This document shows positions 26,905 to 35,855 of a DNA stretch of 64,000 bases, in pieces. The position numbers and the translations under genes were made by a program. The first letter of the stretch is position 1. Each line of letters begins with the position of its first letter. This DNA comes from Gelidibacter gilvus (GTDB lineage Bacteria; Bacteroidota; Bacteroidia; Flavobacteriales; Flavobacteriaceae). Location of the stretch: NCBI RefSeq assembly GCF_004115975.1, contig NZ_SDDZ01000007.1, positions 1-64,000 on the forward strand, in the 5' to 3' direction. Below the pieces are notes generated by a model that worked only from the letters and a program-made list of their open reading frames with translations, searched no databases and was not told the origin of the DNA.

Positions 26905-28488
26905 CCAACCAAATATGCGATTGAATAAAGATTGTGTTTTATCAGAAGTTTCTTCACTTTGAAATTCAATAATAAACACCCCAAAATTAGCAGGAGTTTT
27001 TTGTGCGATGGTATTGTGTAAAGGTTTTTGAAATACTTTTAAATCCATAGGGAACTCAACAACCTGTTCTGAACCTAAAACACCTGACACGACAATTTCA
27101 TTGCTGTTTTCTGCATCATAAATTTTATAACCATCCCATTTGGTGAGATCATATTTCGAAAAATCGACTGCAACATCCTTTCCTTTTTTATCAAAAAGCA
27201 CAACCGTAAAACGATTTGTTTGCTGACTACTTTGCGTAACAGACAGCACTGGATCCAAGTCAAATTCCTTGATAGGACTCCATTTACTGTCGGTATCTAT
27301 TTTATAAAGATTTTGCCACTCTTTAAGTGTGTAAAGTGTATTATTGTCAATGCGATAGGCCTTTTCCCTTTTAGTGAAAAAATGATTGTTATCAAAATTC
27401 CAGTTTGAGATATAGGTCATTTCCTCCGGATTCAAAGCAACATACCCAGAATACACCTTATTGTCCTTAAATGTTGCAGACTTCACATGCAGTAAGCGCA
27501 GTGCGTTATTTCTTCCAATAATGACATTATTCTGCACTAAAACATCTTCCACTGGAGCACTTTTTCTAAATCCTAAAGTTAGAGAAGCCGCGTCACCATT
27601 GATTTCATTCTTTAAAAAATCAGTGTTATGGTAGAAGATGTTGTCAATTACCTTTATGTTTTTCGCAATATTAATACCGTTCCGGTCATCTGTTGCAATA
27701 ATTAAATTATCTCGTGAATTCCCTGAAAGTGCACCACTGTTGAAAATCACATTGTTTTTTAGGGTAATATTTTTTACAAACTCTAACTCTTTTCGTTTTC
27801 CTGCCGACCAAACTTCGATCCCCTTATAATAATTATTATAGATGATATTGTTTCGAATAATTCTGGTGCTCTCACTTTGGTTTTGAACATACATGCCTTC
27901 ACCTGCACCTTTACCTGTTTTGGCCATATAGCCATTAAAATAAATCATGCAATCTTCAATAATACTGCCTCCGGTATGCTTCCATGAGCCAAAACCTAAT
28001 CCTGGATTATTATAAATTTGCAAATTGATAAATTTGCAATTTTCTCCTGAAGTATGAGAAATACCTGGACAAGCCTGAAAATCCTTGTCGCTTTCATCTC
28101 TAGAGAACGTTCCCAACCAAGTGACCTCAAAATCCCTAAAAATAACTTGCCCTCCTTTAACTTCAAGGACGCCATTGCTGCTAGATTTAATGTTCCCATT
28201 CAGAACAACCTTCCCATTATTATAAGGGGCGACTGTGATGAATTGATTTGGTCTTGTGCTTTTTATCGTACTAACAAAACGCCCCGTATAAACACCCTCA
28301 TGCAGCCAAATGGTGTCTCCTCCATTTACAACATCAGGTTTTTGGCTAAAAGCAGTTTGAAGGTCCCACGGACTTGAAAGACTCCCGTTTCCTGAAGATT
28401 TTCCATTTGGAAATACGTGAAATTCTTGTTGTGCATTGACAAATGAAACACTTAGAAGCCCAAAAAGTAAGATGTAAATATTTTTCAT
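26893..28488 (-). CDS. Secreted right-handed beta-helix protein
   Basis: A 531-residue exported protein with start at the ATG at 28486-28488 (signal peptide MKNIYILLFGLLSVSFVNAQQ); the longer frame only adds 19 polar residues. It opens with FHVFPNGKSSGNGSLSSPWDLQTAF and GDTIWLHEGVYTGRF, the usual start of pectate-lyase-like parallel beta-helix proteins. Asn-rich rungs such as IIRNNIIYNNYYKGIEV follow. It could bind or cleave an acidic polysaccharide; no catalytic residues can be assigned by eye. It is followed on the minus strand by nothing, and preceded by a 2OG oxygenase gene. Confidence 0.8.
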   Translation of the reverse strand: MKNIYILLFGLLSVSFVNAQQEFHVFPNGKSSGNGSLSSPWDLQTAFSQKPDVVNGGDTIWLHEGVYTGRFVSTIKSTRPNQFITVAPYNNGKVVLNGNIKSSSNGVLEVKGGQVIFRDFEVTWLGTFSRDESDKDFQACPGISHTSGENCKFINLQIYNNPGLGFGSWKHTGGSIIEDCMIYFNGYMAKTGKGAGEGMYVQNQSESTRIIRNNIIYNNYYKGIEVWSAGKRKELEFVKNITLKNNVIFNSGALSGNSRDNLIIATDDRNGINIAKNIKVIDNIFYHNTDFLKNEINGDAASLTLGFRKSAPVEDVLVQNNVIIGRNNALRLLHVKSATFKDNKVYSGYVALNPEEMTYISNWNFDNNHFFTKREKAYRIDNNTLYTLKEWQNLYKIDTDSKWSPIKEFDLDPVLSVTQSSQQTNRFTVVLFDKKGKDVAVDFSKYDLTKWDGYKIYDAENSNEIVVSGVLGSEQVVEFPMDLKVFQKPLHNTIAQKTPANFGVFIIEFQSEETSDKTQSLFNRIFGWLGF

Positions 28489-28548
28489 AAAACGGAAAAT
28501 ACAATTATTGTACCATTTTATAGGATTGGGTTTTTGATAAACCAATCA

Positions 28549-29376
28549 CTAAATCTTATTCTTATAAACATGTGGATTCTTACGCACCCCTTTCTTAAAA
28601 ATTTTCCGAAGCAGCATTCTTAGATTGGCATCAAGGTCTAAAATAATATTTGTAAACGTGTCGTCGGGACGGCCTCTAAATTTAGTGACATGGAATTTAT
28701 CCGTAGGTTTTAATGGGGAATCACTAAAATAATAATTGGAAATACAACATCTGCTGCCATCAACAGCAACTTGATTAACAGAATGCCAAGAGGTATCGTG
28801 CGTTGCCATAACCACAAGCCTATTGAACTTACTCTCAATAAGTACTGGCTTTTGTTTAGGTCCATCGGGCCATAATTCCAAATGGCCACCATTCTCCAGT
28901 TTCCAATCGGGAGTGACATAATAAAGTAAGTTCAAAACCCTCCAACGCTCCCGTTCAGCGTCATGCGAATTATCCAAATGTGGGTGTAAAAAATTATCTT
29001 TCGCCATTAATGATAGGCCACCAGCATAAAGTGATTCGTCGGCATAAAGTGATTCAATCCCACAAATATCACCAATAAGTTCTACGATTTTTTTGTCTTG
29101 AAAGGCATAAATCACAGCTTCCAATAAACCGTCATGATTATCCATTTGAGCGGAGACGTGTTTATATTCGCGCAAACTTTTAAGACAGCGCATGGCAGAT
29201 GGCTCTGGAAACACTTCAAAACATTTTTTAGCAATTTCAATAGGCAGCACATCATCTATAAAAAAATAGCCAATCTTTGCTTTTGAGGCTTCATAATTAG
29301 CCTTCAACTCCTCTTTCTTACTTTCTATATTCTGGTAAATAAGTTTTGAAATTTCATGAGTGCTTAAAATCTCCAT
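28549..29376 (-). CDS. 2OG-Fe(II) oxygenase family protein
   Basis: A 275-residue cytoplasmic dioxygenase-like protein. The iron-binding HxD is in FLHPHLDNSHD (about residues 129-136), and the distal His is in DTSWHSVNQVAVDGSRC, with the Arg expected to hold 2-oxoglutarate in GSR. Such proteins hydroxylate small molecules, peptides or sugars. The gene lies in a glycan locus, so a sugar or lipid-linked substrate is possible. It is on the same strand as the beta-helix gene (60-base gap) and divergent from the first glycosyltransferase. Confidence 0.82.
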   Translation of the reverse strand: MEILSTHEISKLIYQNIESKKEELKANYEASKAKIGYFFIDDVLPIEIAKKCFEVFPEPSAMRCLKSLREYKHVSAQMDNHDGLLEAVIYAFQDKKIVELIGDICGIESLYADESLYAGGLSLMAKDNFLHPHLDNSHDAERERWRVLNLLYYVTPDWKLENGGHLELWPDGPKQKPVLIESKFNRLVVMATHDTSWHSVNQVAVDGSRCCISNYYFSDSPLKPTDKFHVTKFRGRPDDTFTNIILDLDANLRMLLRKIFKKGVRKNPHVYKNKI

Positions 29377-29470
29377 AAGTATTGCGATTTATGCTCACAA
29401 ATCTAAACCAATTAACTCAATGCCATTATTTTCACTTTAAAAAATGTATTTTTAAATTTTAATTTGAGAA

Positions 29471-30370
29471 ATGATTTCGGTTTTAATTCCTGTATATAAT
29501 TACATTATTGTAGCGCTTGTGAAAGACCTTCACCAGCAGCTTATATCCTCAAAATTAGCGTTCGAAATTATCGCTTTGGATGACTTTTCCAAAAGTCAAT
29601 TCAATATTGAAAATTCAGAAATCAACGATTTATCCTATACTCATCTTGAAAAATCAGATAAAAATCACGGCCGGACCCAAACACGCCAGCTTTTAAGCAA
29701 TAAGGCCAAATATGATTGGTTGCTCTTTTTAGATGCTGATGTGATGCCCGAAACTTCCAACTATATTCAGAATTACGTGAATTTAATGCCGAAAAATTTT
29801 GATGCCATTTACGGTGGTTTTTCTTATGCACCAACACCACCTGAAGCCGATCGTATGTTGCGTTGGAAATATGGAAGAAGCCATGAAGGAATTGATGCAA
29901 GAGCAAGAAATAAAAAACCCTACAAGATTGTTATTTCAGCCAATTTTATGATTAAAAAAAGTGTTTTCAATCTAATTAATTCGAATATATCAGATAGTGG
30001 CTACGGGTATGACAATTATTTTGGAGCGCTCTTAAAACAGCATAAAATAACCGTTTTTCATATCAACAATCCTGTTCTTCATTTAGGAATTGAGTCAAGT
30101 GTAATTTTTTTAAATAAAAAGAAGGACGCTGCAGATACATTATTAAAACTTTATCAAAATGATCAAATAAAAGAACACGACAATGACTTGCTCTCATTTT
30201 TTATTAGACTCAAAAAGTTTCGATTACATTATTTATTTTCTTATTTGTACGACGCATTTGGATCAGCAATGCGAAAGAATCTCCTGAGTGAAAATCCGTC
30301 AATATCCTTAATGCAACTCTATCGCATCTCTTATATGTGCAATAAGTTCAACCTCAATAGAAAAAGATGA
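29471..30370 (+). CDS. Glycosyltransferase family 2
   Basis: A 299-residue GT-A glycosyltransferase. The N-terminal MISVLIPVYNYIIVALVKDLHQQL and the DxD-type LLFLDADVMPE (about residues 90-100) are typical for GT2. The C-terminal part has a FSYAPTPPEADRMLRWKYG segment seen in relatives that build surface glycans. Its stop overlaps the next GT2 start by 4 bases (ATGA), so the two are coupled. Donor and acceptor cannot be told. Confidence 0.86.
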   Translation: MISVLIPVYNYIIVALVKDLHQQLISSKLAFEIIALDDFSKSQFNIENSEINDLSYTHLEKSDKNHGRTQTRQLLSNKAKYDWLLFLDADVMPETSNYIQNYVNLMPKNFDAIYGGFSYAPTPPEADRMLRWKYGRSHEGIDARARNKKPYKIVISANFMIKKSVFNLINSNISDSGYGYDNYFGALLKQHKITVFHINNPVLHLGIESSVIFLNKKKDAADTLLKLYQNDQIKEHDNDLLSFFIRLKKFRLHYLFSYLYDAFGSAMRKNLLSENPSISLMQLYRISYMCNKFNLNRKR

Positions 30371-31302
30371 AGCCTTTTTTTTCCGTCTTGATTTCGTTAT
30401 ATAACAAGGAGCGTTTCATAAAATCTACCATTGAAAGCGTGCTGGCGCAATCTTTTCAGGATTTTGAAATTATAGTGGTCAATGATGGTTCTACAGATGG
30501 TAGTGAGACTGTGGTAAACTCTTTTTCAGATCAACGGATCAAATATTTTAAACAAGAAAACAAAGGTGCTTCTGCAGGAAGAAATGCTGCCATATCAGAT
30601 GCCAGTGGACAGTATTTTGCCCTGTTAGATGCTGACGATCTTTGGCAAGAAAACTATCTCGAAACAATACATCAACTAATTTCATCTTATCCCGACCATA
30701 AGGTATTTTCAACTGCAGTAACTATTGAAACTGCGAATGGCGAAATGCGCTCCGTTTACTCTATCAAAAATATCACGGACGGAGAAGTTTATACGGTTGA
30801 TTATTTTGAGTCCAGTTATATCAACACCCTGTTGACAAGTTCCAGTACTGTTGTCCATCCTAGTGTTTTTGAAAAAGCTGGCACTTATGACACTTCTATA
30901 AAAAGTGGTCAGGACACAGACCTGTGGATCCGAATTGGAATTCATTACAAAATCGTTTTTATCAATCTTCCGCTTGTGACTTATCGCTATGGAGAAGAGA
31001 GTCTTTCCAATAAAATAAGGCGAGCGGTTGACAAACCCAAATTTGATAGCTATACAGAATTGGAAGCGGTCAATCCCAGTATGAAAAAATTTATCGATTT
31101 GAACAGATTTTCGATGGCCATTTTATCGAAATTGGAAAATGACCAAAAGAGTTTTAAAAGGTTTGAAAAAGCAATAGATTATAAGAACCTGAACAAAAAA
31201 CAGCAGTTTCTATTAAAACAACCGGTCAGCGTGGTGCGGTGTTTCCATTTTTTCAAAAAACGAATGCAACATTTAGGAATTCATTTAAGTGCTTTTAAAT
31301 AG
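30367..31302 (+). CDS. Glycosyltransferase family 2
   Basis: A 311-residue GT2 enzyme with SVLISLYNKERFIKSTIESVLAQ at the N-terminus, VVNDGSTDGS, and the DxD motif in YFALLDADDLWQENYL. Two GT2 genes in tandem with a 4-base overlap suggest consecutive sugar additions to one repeat unit. Its 3' end overlaps the convergent ketoisomerase gene by 18 bases, leaving no room for a separate terminator. Confidence 0.87.
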   Translation: MKPFFSVLISLYNKERFIKSTIESVLAQSFQDFEIIVVNDGSTDGSETVVNSFSDQRIKYFKQENKGASAGRNAAISDASGQYFALLDADDLWQENYLETIHQLISSYPDHKVFSTAVTIETANGEMRSVYSIKNITDGEVYTVDYFESSYINTLLTSSSTVVHPSVFEKAGTYDTSIKSGQDTDLWIRIGIHYKIVFINLPLVTYRYGEESLSNKIRRAVDKPKFDSYTELEAVNPSMKKFIDLNRFSMAILSKLENDQKSFKRFEKAIDYKNLNKKQQFLLKQPVSVVRCFHFFKKRMQHLGIHLSAFK

Positions 31303-31683
31303 CTTAAACTTGTCATATTCCCTAATATAATCCGATTCGTCAAACGTATCAGAAGCCAAGACCAAACAGACGGATCCGGAAGAAAAATTATCAAGTTCAC
31401 GCCACATCATCGTGGGAATAAACAGACCTATATTTGGTTTGTTCAACATGATTCTTCGGGTTTCAATACCATCATCTAAAACCACTTCAAAACTGCCACT
31501 AAGTGCAATCAAAAATTCGCTCTGCTCTTTGTGGGCATGTGCTCCCCTATAAGCACCGGTTGGCACATCGTATAAATAATACACCCTTTTTATTTCAAAA
31601 GGAATACTTTCTTTTTCTATGACTGCAAGATTTCCTCTAGTGTCTTCAATTTTTGGGATGGTTATAAGTTTTACTCTGTCCAT
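31285..31683 (-). CDS. fdtA: dTDP-4-keto-6-deoxy-glucose 3,4-ketoisomerase (FdtA/QdtA-like)
   Basis: A 132-residue cupin of the WxcM/FdtA family; start at the ATG at 31681-31683, with an alternative seven codons upstream. The motifs PKIEDTRGNLAVIE near the N-terminus, YRGAHAHKEQSEFLI with the conserved His pair, and PTMMWRELDNFS are typical. FdtA moves the keto group of dTDP-4-keto-6-deoxyglucose to C3 with inversion at C4; QdtA makes the gluco isomer, and the two cannot be told apart here. It overlaps the preceding glycosyltransferase gene by 13 bases. Confidence 0.85.
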   Translation of the reverse strand: MDRVKLITIPKIEDTRGNLAVIEKESIPFEIKRVYYLYDVPTGAYRGAHAHKEQSEFLIALSGSFEVVLDDGIETRRIMLNKPNIGLFIPTMMWRELDNFSSGSVCLVLASDTFDESDYIREYDKFKLFKST

Positions 31684-32774
31684 GGCTTTAAAATTTCTGA
31701 CCATTGTTTCCCAATGATGCTTTGATTAAGGTGAGCTACGCTTTGCTTACTGTTTGACTTACAGGTGTTATAAACATCTGTATCCAACAAAAAACGGTCA
31801 AATGCTTGAGCGAGGGCTTTCGGGTTATGATTTTCTACTAAAAGCCCGTTTATCTCGTGATCAATGATTTCCGATGGCCCACTTTTACAGTTTACTGAAA
31901 TGACTGGCGTTTCTACAGAAAGTGCTTCTATTAACACACGGGGAAAGCCTTCGTGTCTACTGGTTAAAACCAAAAATAACGCGTTTTTCAATAGCCCATC
32001 TACGTTGGTGGTAAAAGAATAAAGTTTGACGTGTGCCTGGAGCTGGTAAGAATTAATTTTTTGCTGGACCATTTCCTTGTCCTCACCATCCCCAACAATA
32101 TAAAGTCGGACAGAATGGTTGGATAATTTCGACAACTTATAGGCTTCAATCAACAATCCAAAATTCTTTACTTTGTCATCTAATCGGCCCAAAAACAAAA
32201 TATAAGGTTCCTGAAAAGCCCTTTCACTTTGTTGCTTATTGAAATTCTCAACTGAATTATAGATCGTCAGTGCCTTTTTCGTTTTAAATTCTGAATTGAT
32301 AGTTGCAGAAATATCTTTTGAAACGCCAACAATTTTATCCGCCCTTTTCACAATCAATTGGGCAACCCATTTGTGTTTTGTGAGGTATTTATCAAGATGG
32401 CGACTTCTTACGACATATATAAATTTAAATCCTTGATACACATAATTTAAATACAACAATTCAACGGATGCCGAAGTTCTGGCTCTGTTATCAATGATAT
32501 AGTGAAAATTATGGGTTTTGAGATAGTGTCTTAATTTCTGGATGCGTTTGAAGCGTTTCCACGGACGGTCGGGATATTCTTTATCCAGTCCTAAATTTAA
32601 AAGCTTGCCCTGAAACTCATAGTCGATGGCATCGCTCAAAAGTACGAGGTGCACTTCAAAACATTCGTCTTGAAGCATTTTGCATAAAATAGAAGTGGAA
32701 CGCTCTGCGCCTCCCTTAGCCAAAGAAATAGAGACCACGCAGATTTTCAATTTAGGTTCTGCCAAGAGATTCAT
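31671..32774 (-). CDS. Glycosyltransferase family 4
   Basis: A 367-residue GT-B enzyme. KICVVSISLAKGGAERSTSILCKML at the N-terminus contains the GGAE(R) acceptor-side motif. PYILFLGRLDDKVKNFGLLIEAY and TSRHEGFPRVLIEALSVETPVIS carry the EGFPxxxxE-type GT4 donor-binding signature. The start was set at the ATG at 32772-32774; a TTG three codons earlier also opens the frame. It is divergent from the next glycosyltransferase. Confidence 0.87.
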   Translation of the reverse strand: MNLLAEPKLKICVVSISLAKGGAERSTSILCKMLQDECFEVHLVLLSDAIDYEFQGKLLNLGLDKEYPDRPWKRFKRIQKLRHYLKTHNFHYIIDNRARTSASVELLYLNYVYQGFKFIYVVRSRHLDKYLTKHKWVAQLIVKRADKIVGVSKDISATINSEFKTKKALTIYNSVENFNKQQSERAFQEPYILFLGRLDDKVKNFGLLIEAYKLSKLSNHSVRLYIVGDGEDKEMVQQKINSYQLQAHVKLYSFTTNVDGLLKNALFLVLTSRHEGFPRVLIEALSVETPVISVNCKSGPSEIIDHEINGLLVENHNPKALAQAFDRFLLDTDVYNTCKSNSKQSVAHLNQSIIGKQWSEILKPWTE

Positions 32775-32824
32775 GATGAGCAACCACTATTTTTATTAAG
32801 TTTACAAAATCAAATATACAATTA

Positions 32825-33964
32825 ATGAACATTCTTTTGGTCGGTGAATATAGTCGGCTTCATAATTCACTCAAGGAAGGGCTTGAAGCTTTAGGGCATC
32901 AGGTAACTTTAGTGGCTTCTGGTGATCATTTCAAAAATTTCCCTGTTGATCTTAAAATCGACCATTCTTTCCATCATCCATTATTAAAAAAACTTAAGGT
33001 TGGTTTTTTCAAATTCACGTCGATTGACTTAGGTGCTTTTGAGATTTATCTTAAAGTCCGATGGTTTTCAAAAAAGCTGAGAGGATTTGACGTTGTTCAG
33101 TTAATTAATGAGTTTTCGTTAAAAAGCACTCCCAATTTAGAGATGGAGATACTTAAACAACTTCTAAAAAATAATGGGAAGCTCTACCTCCTTTCATGTG
33201 GTATTGACCACCAATGTATGTCTTATATGATGGATGGAAAATTCAAATATAGTGTGATGAGTCCGTATTTAAAAGATCCTTCGCTTAAGCCTTTGTATAA
33301 ATTCCAGTTACAATATCTCAACGACGATTTTAAGAAACTTCACGATTTTATTTACAAAAATGCCCAAGGTGTCATTGCCACCGATATGGATTATCACATT
33401 CCGTTATTGGGCCATAAATCTTATTTAGGATTAATTCCAAATCCTATCAATACCGATGTGATAGATTATATTCCGATGGAAATAAGCGGAAAAATTAAAA
33501 TATTCCACGGCATCAATACAGCGGCCAGTATGAAAAAAGGAAATGATTATTTCAACCAAGCCTTAAAAATAATCGCCATCAAATACGGTGATACCGTAGA
33601 AATCACCACCACCCATAGTCTGCCTTACGCTCAATACATAAAAGTTTATAACGATTGCCATATTTTATTGGATCAGGTTTATTCTTATGATCAAGGGTAT
33701 AACGCATTGGAAGCAATGGCAAAAGGGAAAGTAGTTTTTTCTGGTGCTGAGCAGGAATGGTTAGATTATTATGAAGTGGAAGAGGATACTATCCTGATCA
33801 ACGCCCTACCTGAGGTTGATTATTTAGTAAAGAAATTAAGTTGGTTGATAGAGCATCCTGAAAAGATTTTAGAAATATCCAAAAATGCTCTGGAATTTGT
33901 GGAAAGAGAACATTATTACAAAACTATCGCCAAAAAGTATCTCGATACCTGGATCAATAACTAA
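32825..33964 (+). CDS. GT-B fold glycosyltransferase
   Basis: A 379-residue protein with the N-terminal strand MNILLVGEYSRLHNSLKEGLEALGHQV of GT-B enzymes. A C-terminal Rossmann half includes KIKIFHGINTAASMKKGNDYF and DQVYSYDQGYNALEAMAKGKVVFSG, which resembles the donor-binding E-rich motif of GT4. The middle section has no close family motif that I recognise. It converges on the acyltransferase gene with a 4-base overlap. Confidence 0.75.
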   Translation: MNILLVGEYSRLHNSLKEGLEALGHQVTLVASGDHFKNFPVDLKIDHSFHHPLLKKLKVGFFKFTSIDLGAFEIYLKVRWFSKKLRGFDVVQLINEFSLKSTPNLEMEILKQLLKNNGKLYLLSCGIDHQCMSYMMDGKFKYSVMSPYLKDPSLKPLYKFQLQYLNDDFKKLHDFIYKNAQGVIATDMDYHIPLLGHKSYLGLIPNPINTDVIDYIPMEISGKIKIFHGINTAASMKKGNDYFNQALKIIAIKYGDTVEITTTHSLPYAQYIKVYNDCHILLDQVYSYDQGYNALEAMAKGKVVFSGAEQEWLDYYEVEEDTILINALPEVDYLVKKLSWLIEHPEKILEISKNALEFVEREHYYKTIAKKYLDTWINN

Positions 33965-34536
33965 TTCAACTCTCTAATTAATTTTGCTGGAGAACCACCG
34001 ATCAACACATTGGCTGGAAAACTTTTTGAAACGATTGACCCTGCAGCTACGACGCTATTTTCGCCAATAGTCACACCTTTTAAAATAGTCACATTATTAC
34101 CGATAAAAACATTTTTTTCGATAATCACTTTTTTTGGCGATGGATCTGTTTGTTTTCGATTTGTTTTGTCCAAGTCATGAAAATTACTGTCGTAAATTGA
34201 ACAGTTCAAACCAATAAGCACATCATCTTTTATGACAATTGCCAATTCCGAAACCGCTGTAAATTGATTGTTGATACTCACATTATGGCCAAAACTGATG
34301 GTTGCTTCTTCTGTTCGTGCTTCAATATAAGCATAAGTATTATAAAACATAGGAGAATTTACCACACCAATCTGAACATGCTCACCAAAAACCACTTGGC
34401 CTTTTCCTTTTATAACGACTGGTTGGAATGCAACATATTTACCTTTTACACGCGCGTTAGTAGAAGCAAACTTGTAAAACATTTTCCTTAAATACATCAC
34501 AAAATCAACAGTTTTCAATTTTAGCCTTTTGCTCAT
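33961..34536 (-). CDS. Hexapeptide-repeat acyltransferase
   Basis: A 191-residue left-handed beta-helix acyltransferase. Repeats of the [LIV]-G-x4 type run through VIIEKNVFIGNNVTILKGVTIGENSVVAAGSIVSKSFPANVLIGGSPAKLI, the usual C-terminal signature. The active-site His is probably in SNFHDLD. In this context it may acylate the 3-amino sugar made by the ketoisomerase and the aminotransferase (an FdtC-like role), or O-acetylate the glycan. Its start overlaps the end of the second flippase gene (ATGA). Confidence 0.83.
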   Translation of the reverse strand: MSKRLKLKTVDFVMYLRKMFYKFASTNARVKGKYVAFQPVVIKGKGQVVFGEHVQIGVVNSPMFYNTYAYIEARTEEATISFGHNVSINNQFTAVSELAIVIKDDVLIGLNCSIYDSNFHDLDKTNRKQTDPSPKKVIIEKNVFIGNNVTILKGVTIGENSVVAAGSIVSKSFPANVLIGGSPAKLIRELN

Positions 34537-35831
34537 ATTTCGAAATTTTGTTTGCTAAATAATAGCTTCTTAAAAACAGTGGCAATCACCATCATATGAA
34601 GAGCGAAGTTAACAAAATGAGCAATAACAGCGCCTTCAACCCCGTAAATATCAATAAAATAAATACTGGCCAGATATAACGTAACGAGCGAAAATATTTC
34701 GATGCCAATATAATATACAACCATTTTTTTAGCGATTAATTGAAACGCAACAACAGAAGAGATCACTTTTATAAAATCGCCCAATAACTGCCACATAAAA
34801 AGATCTTCCACAGGTTGAAATTCTTCAGTAAATAAAATCGCAACAATATAAGATCTCAAAAAATATATAAATAGCAACGCAGTTCCGAAAATGGGAAGCA
34901 CGGTTTTATAAAAATGAACGATCTCTTTTCTAAAGTCTATCGCATTTGTTATTTCCGAAAAGCGAGGTAATATATACAATGCCAATAATGAGTTCACAAA
35001 CATGAAATAATAATTGGAAATCCGTCGTATGGCTTCCCAAAAGCCCGCATCTTTCATGCTGACATGGTCAATTAAATAATTTCTTATAAATACAAAAATC
35101 AAGGGTATGACCGCTGCAGAAAATAAAGCCATTGCAGAATAATGGCTAAAATTCTTTAGAACGTTCAAATTGATTTTCGATAATTCGACCGGCTTAAAAA
35201 AATGTCTGATATCAAAAAAACTAAATAAAGTGACAAAAAACAACAGTCCAGGAATTGTTACTGCCGCTATCAATGCACCACTCAACTGCTTTTGCCATAT
35301 CAACATCACGGTCAAGAGAAGTCCAAAAATCTGACTGTAAATATTGATCTTAACGAAAGTTTTGTGTTTAGAAAGTCCGTTGATGATGGCCATCAAGACT
35401 AAATTCATGGCAGAAAACGGAAGCATGAATGCCAGGAGTTTTATGATAAAAACATACGCTCCTTGAGAATCAAAAATCCAATTCGCGAGACTTTCTGCAT
35501 TAAAATAGAGACCCAATGAAATGAGGAGTGCCGTAATCAAGATGATGGTTAAGACCGTACCAACAGCCTCATTAAGTTTGGTCTTATCTTCTTTAAACTC
35601 TGCAACGTATTTGACAATGCCATTTGAAAATCCCAAAGTGGAAAAAGACTCCACTGTGGTTAGAAAATTTCTTAGATTTCCAATTAAAGCCAATCCCTCC
35701 GCACCAATAAAAACAGCAATTGCTTTAGAAGTCACAAACCCAGCCACTACTCTTGTTAAAACAGCAACAGAATTGAATGATGCTATTTTGAGCAGCAGGT
35801 TACTGTTTATATATTGGAATATTCTTTTCAA
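34533..35831 (-). CDS. wzx: Wzx-type polysaccharide flippase, copy 2
   Basis: A 432-residue membrane protein with about 12 helices of the MOP/polysaccharide exporter family. It flips lipid-linked oligosaccharide across the inner membrane. The N-terminus SFNSVAVLTRVVAGFVTSKAIAVFIGAEGLALIGNLRNF is strongly like WzxE-group translocases. Start is TTG at 35829-35831, supported by alignment with the adjacent paralogue. A 24-base gap separates the two. Confidence 0.85.
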   Translation of the reverse strand: MKRIFQYINSNLLLKIASFNSVAVLTRVVAGFVTSKAIAVFIGAEGLALIGNLRNFLTTVESFSTLGFSNGIVKYVAEFKEDKTKLNEAVGTVLTIILITALLISLGLYFNAESLANWIFDSQGAYVFIIKLLAFMLPFSAMNLVLMAIINGLSKHKTFVKINIYSQIFGLLLTVMLIWQKQLSGALIAAVTIPGLLFFVTLFSFFDIRHFFKPVELSKINLNVLKNFSHYSAMALFSAAVIPLIFVFIRNYLIDHVSMKDAGFWEAIRRISNYYFMFVNSLLALYILPRFSEITNAIDFRKEIVHFYKTVLPIFGTALLFIYFLRSYIVAILFTEEFQPVEDLFMWQLLGDFIKVISSVVAFQLIAKKMVVYYIGIEIFSLVTLYLASIYFIDIYGVEGAVIAHFVNFALHMMVIATVFKKLLFSKQNFEI

Positions 35832-35855
35832 TATCCATGTGTGTTTTGATATGCA

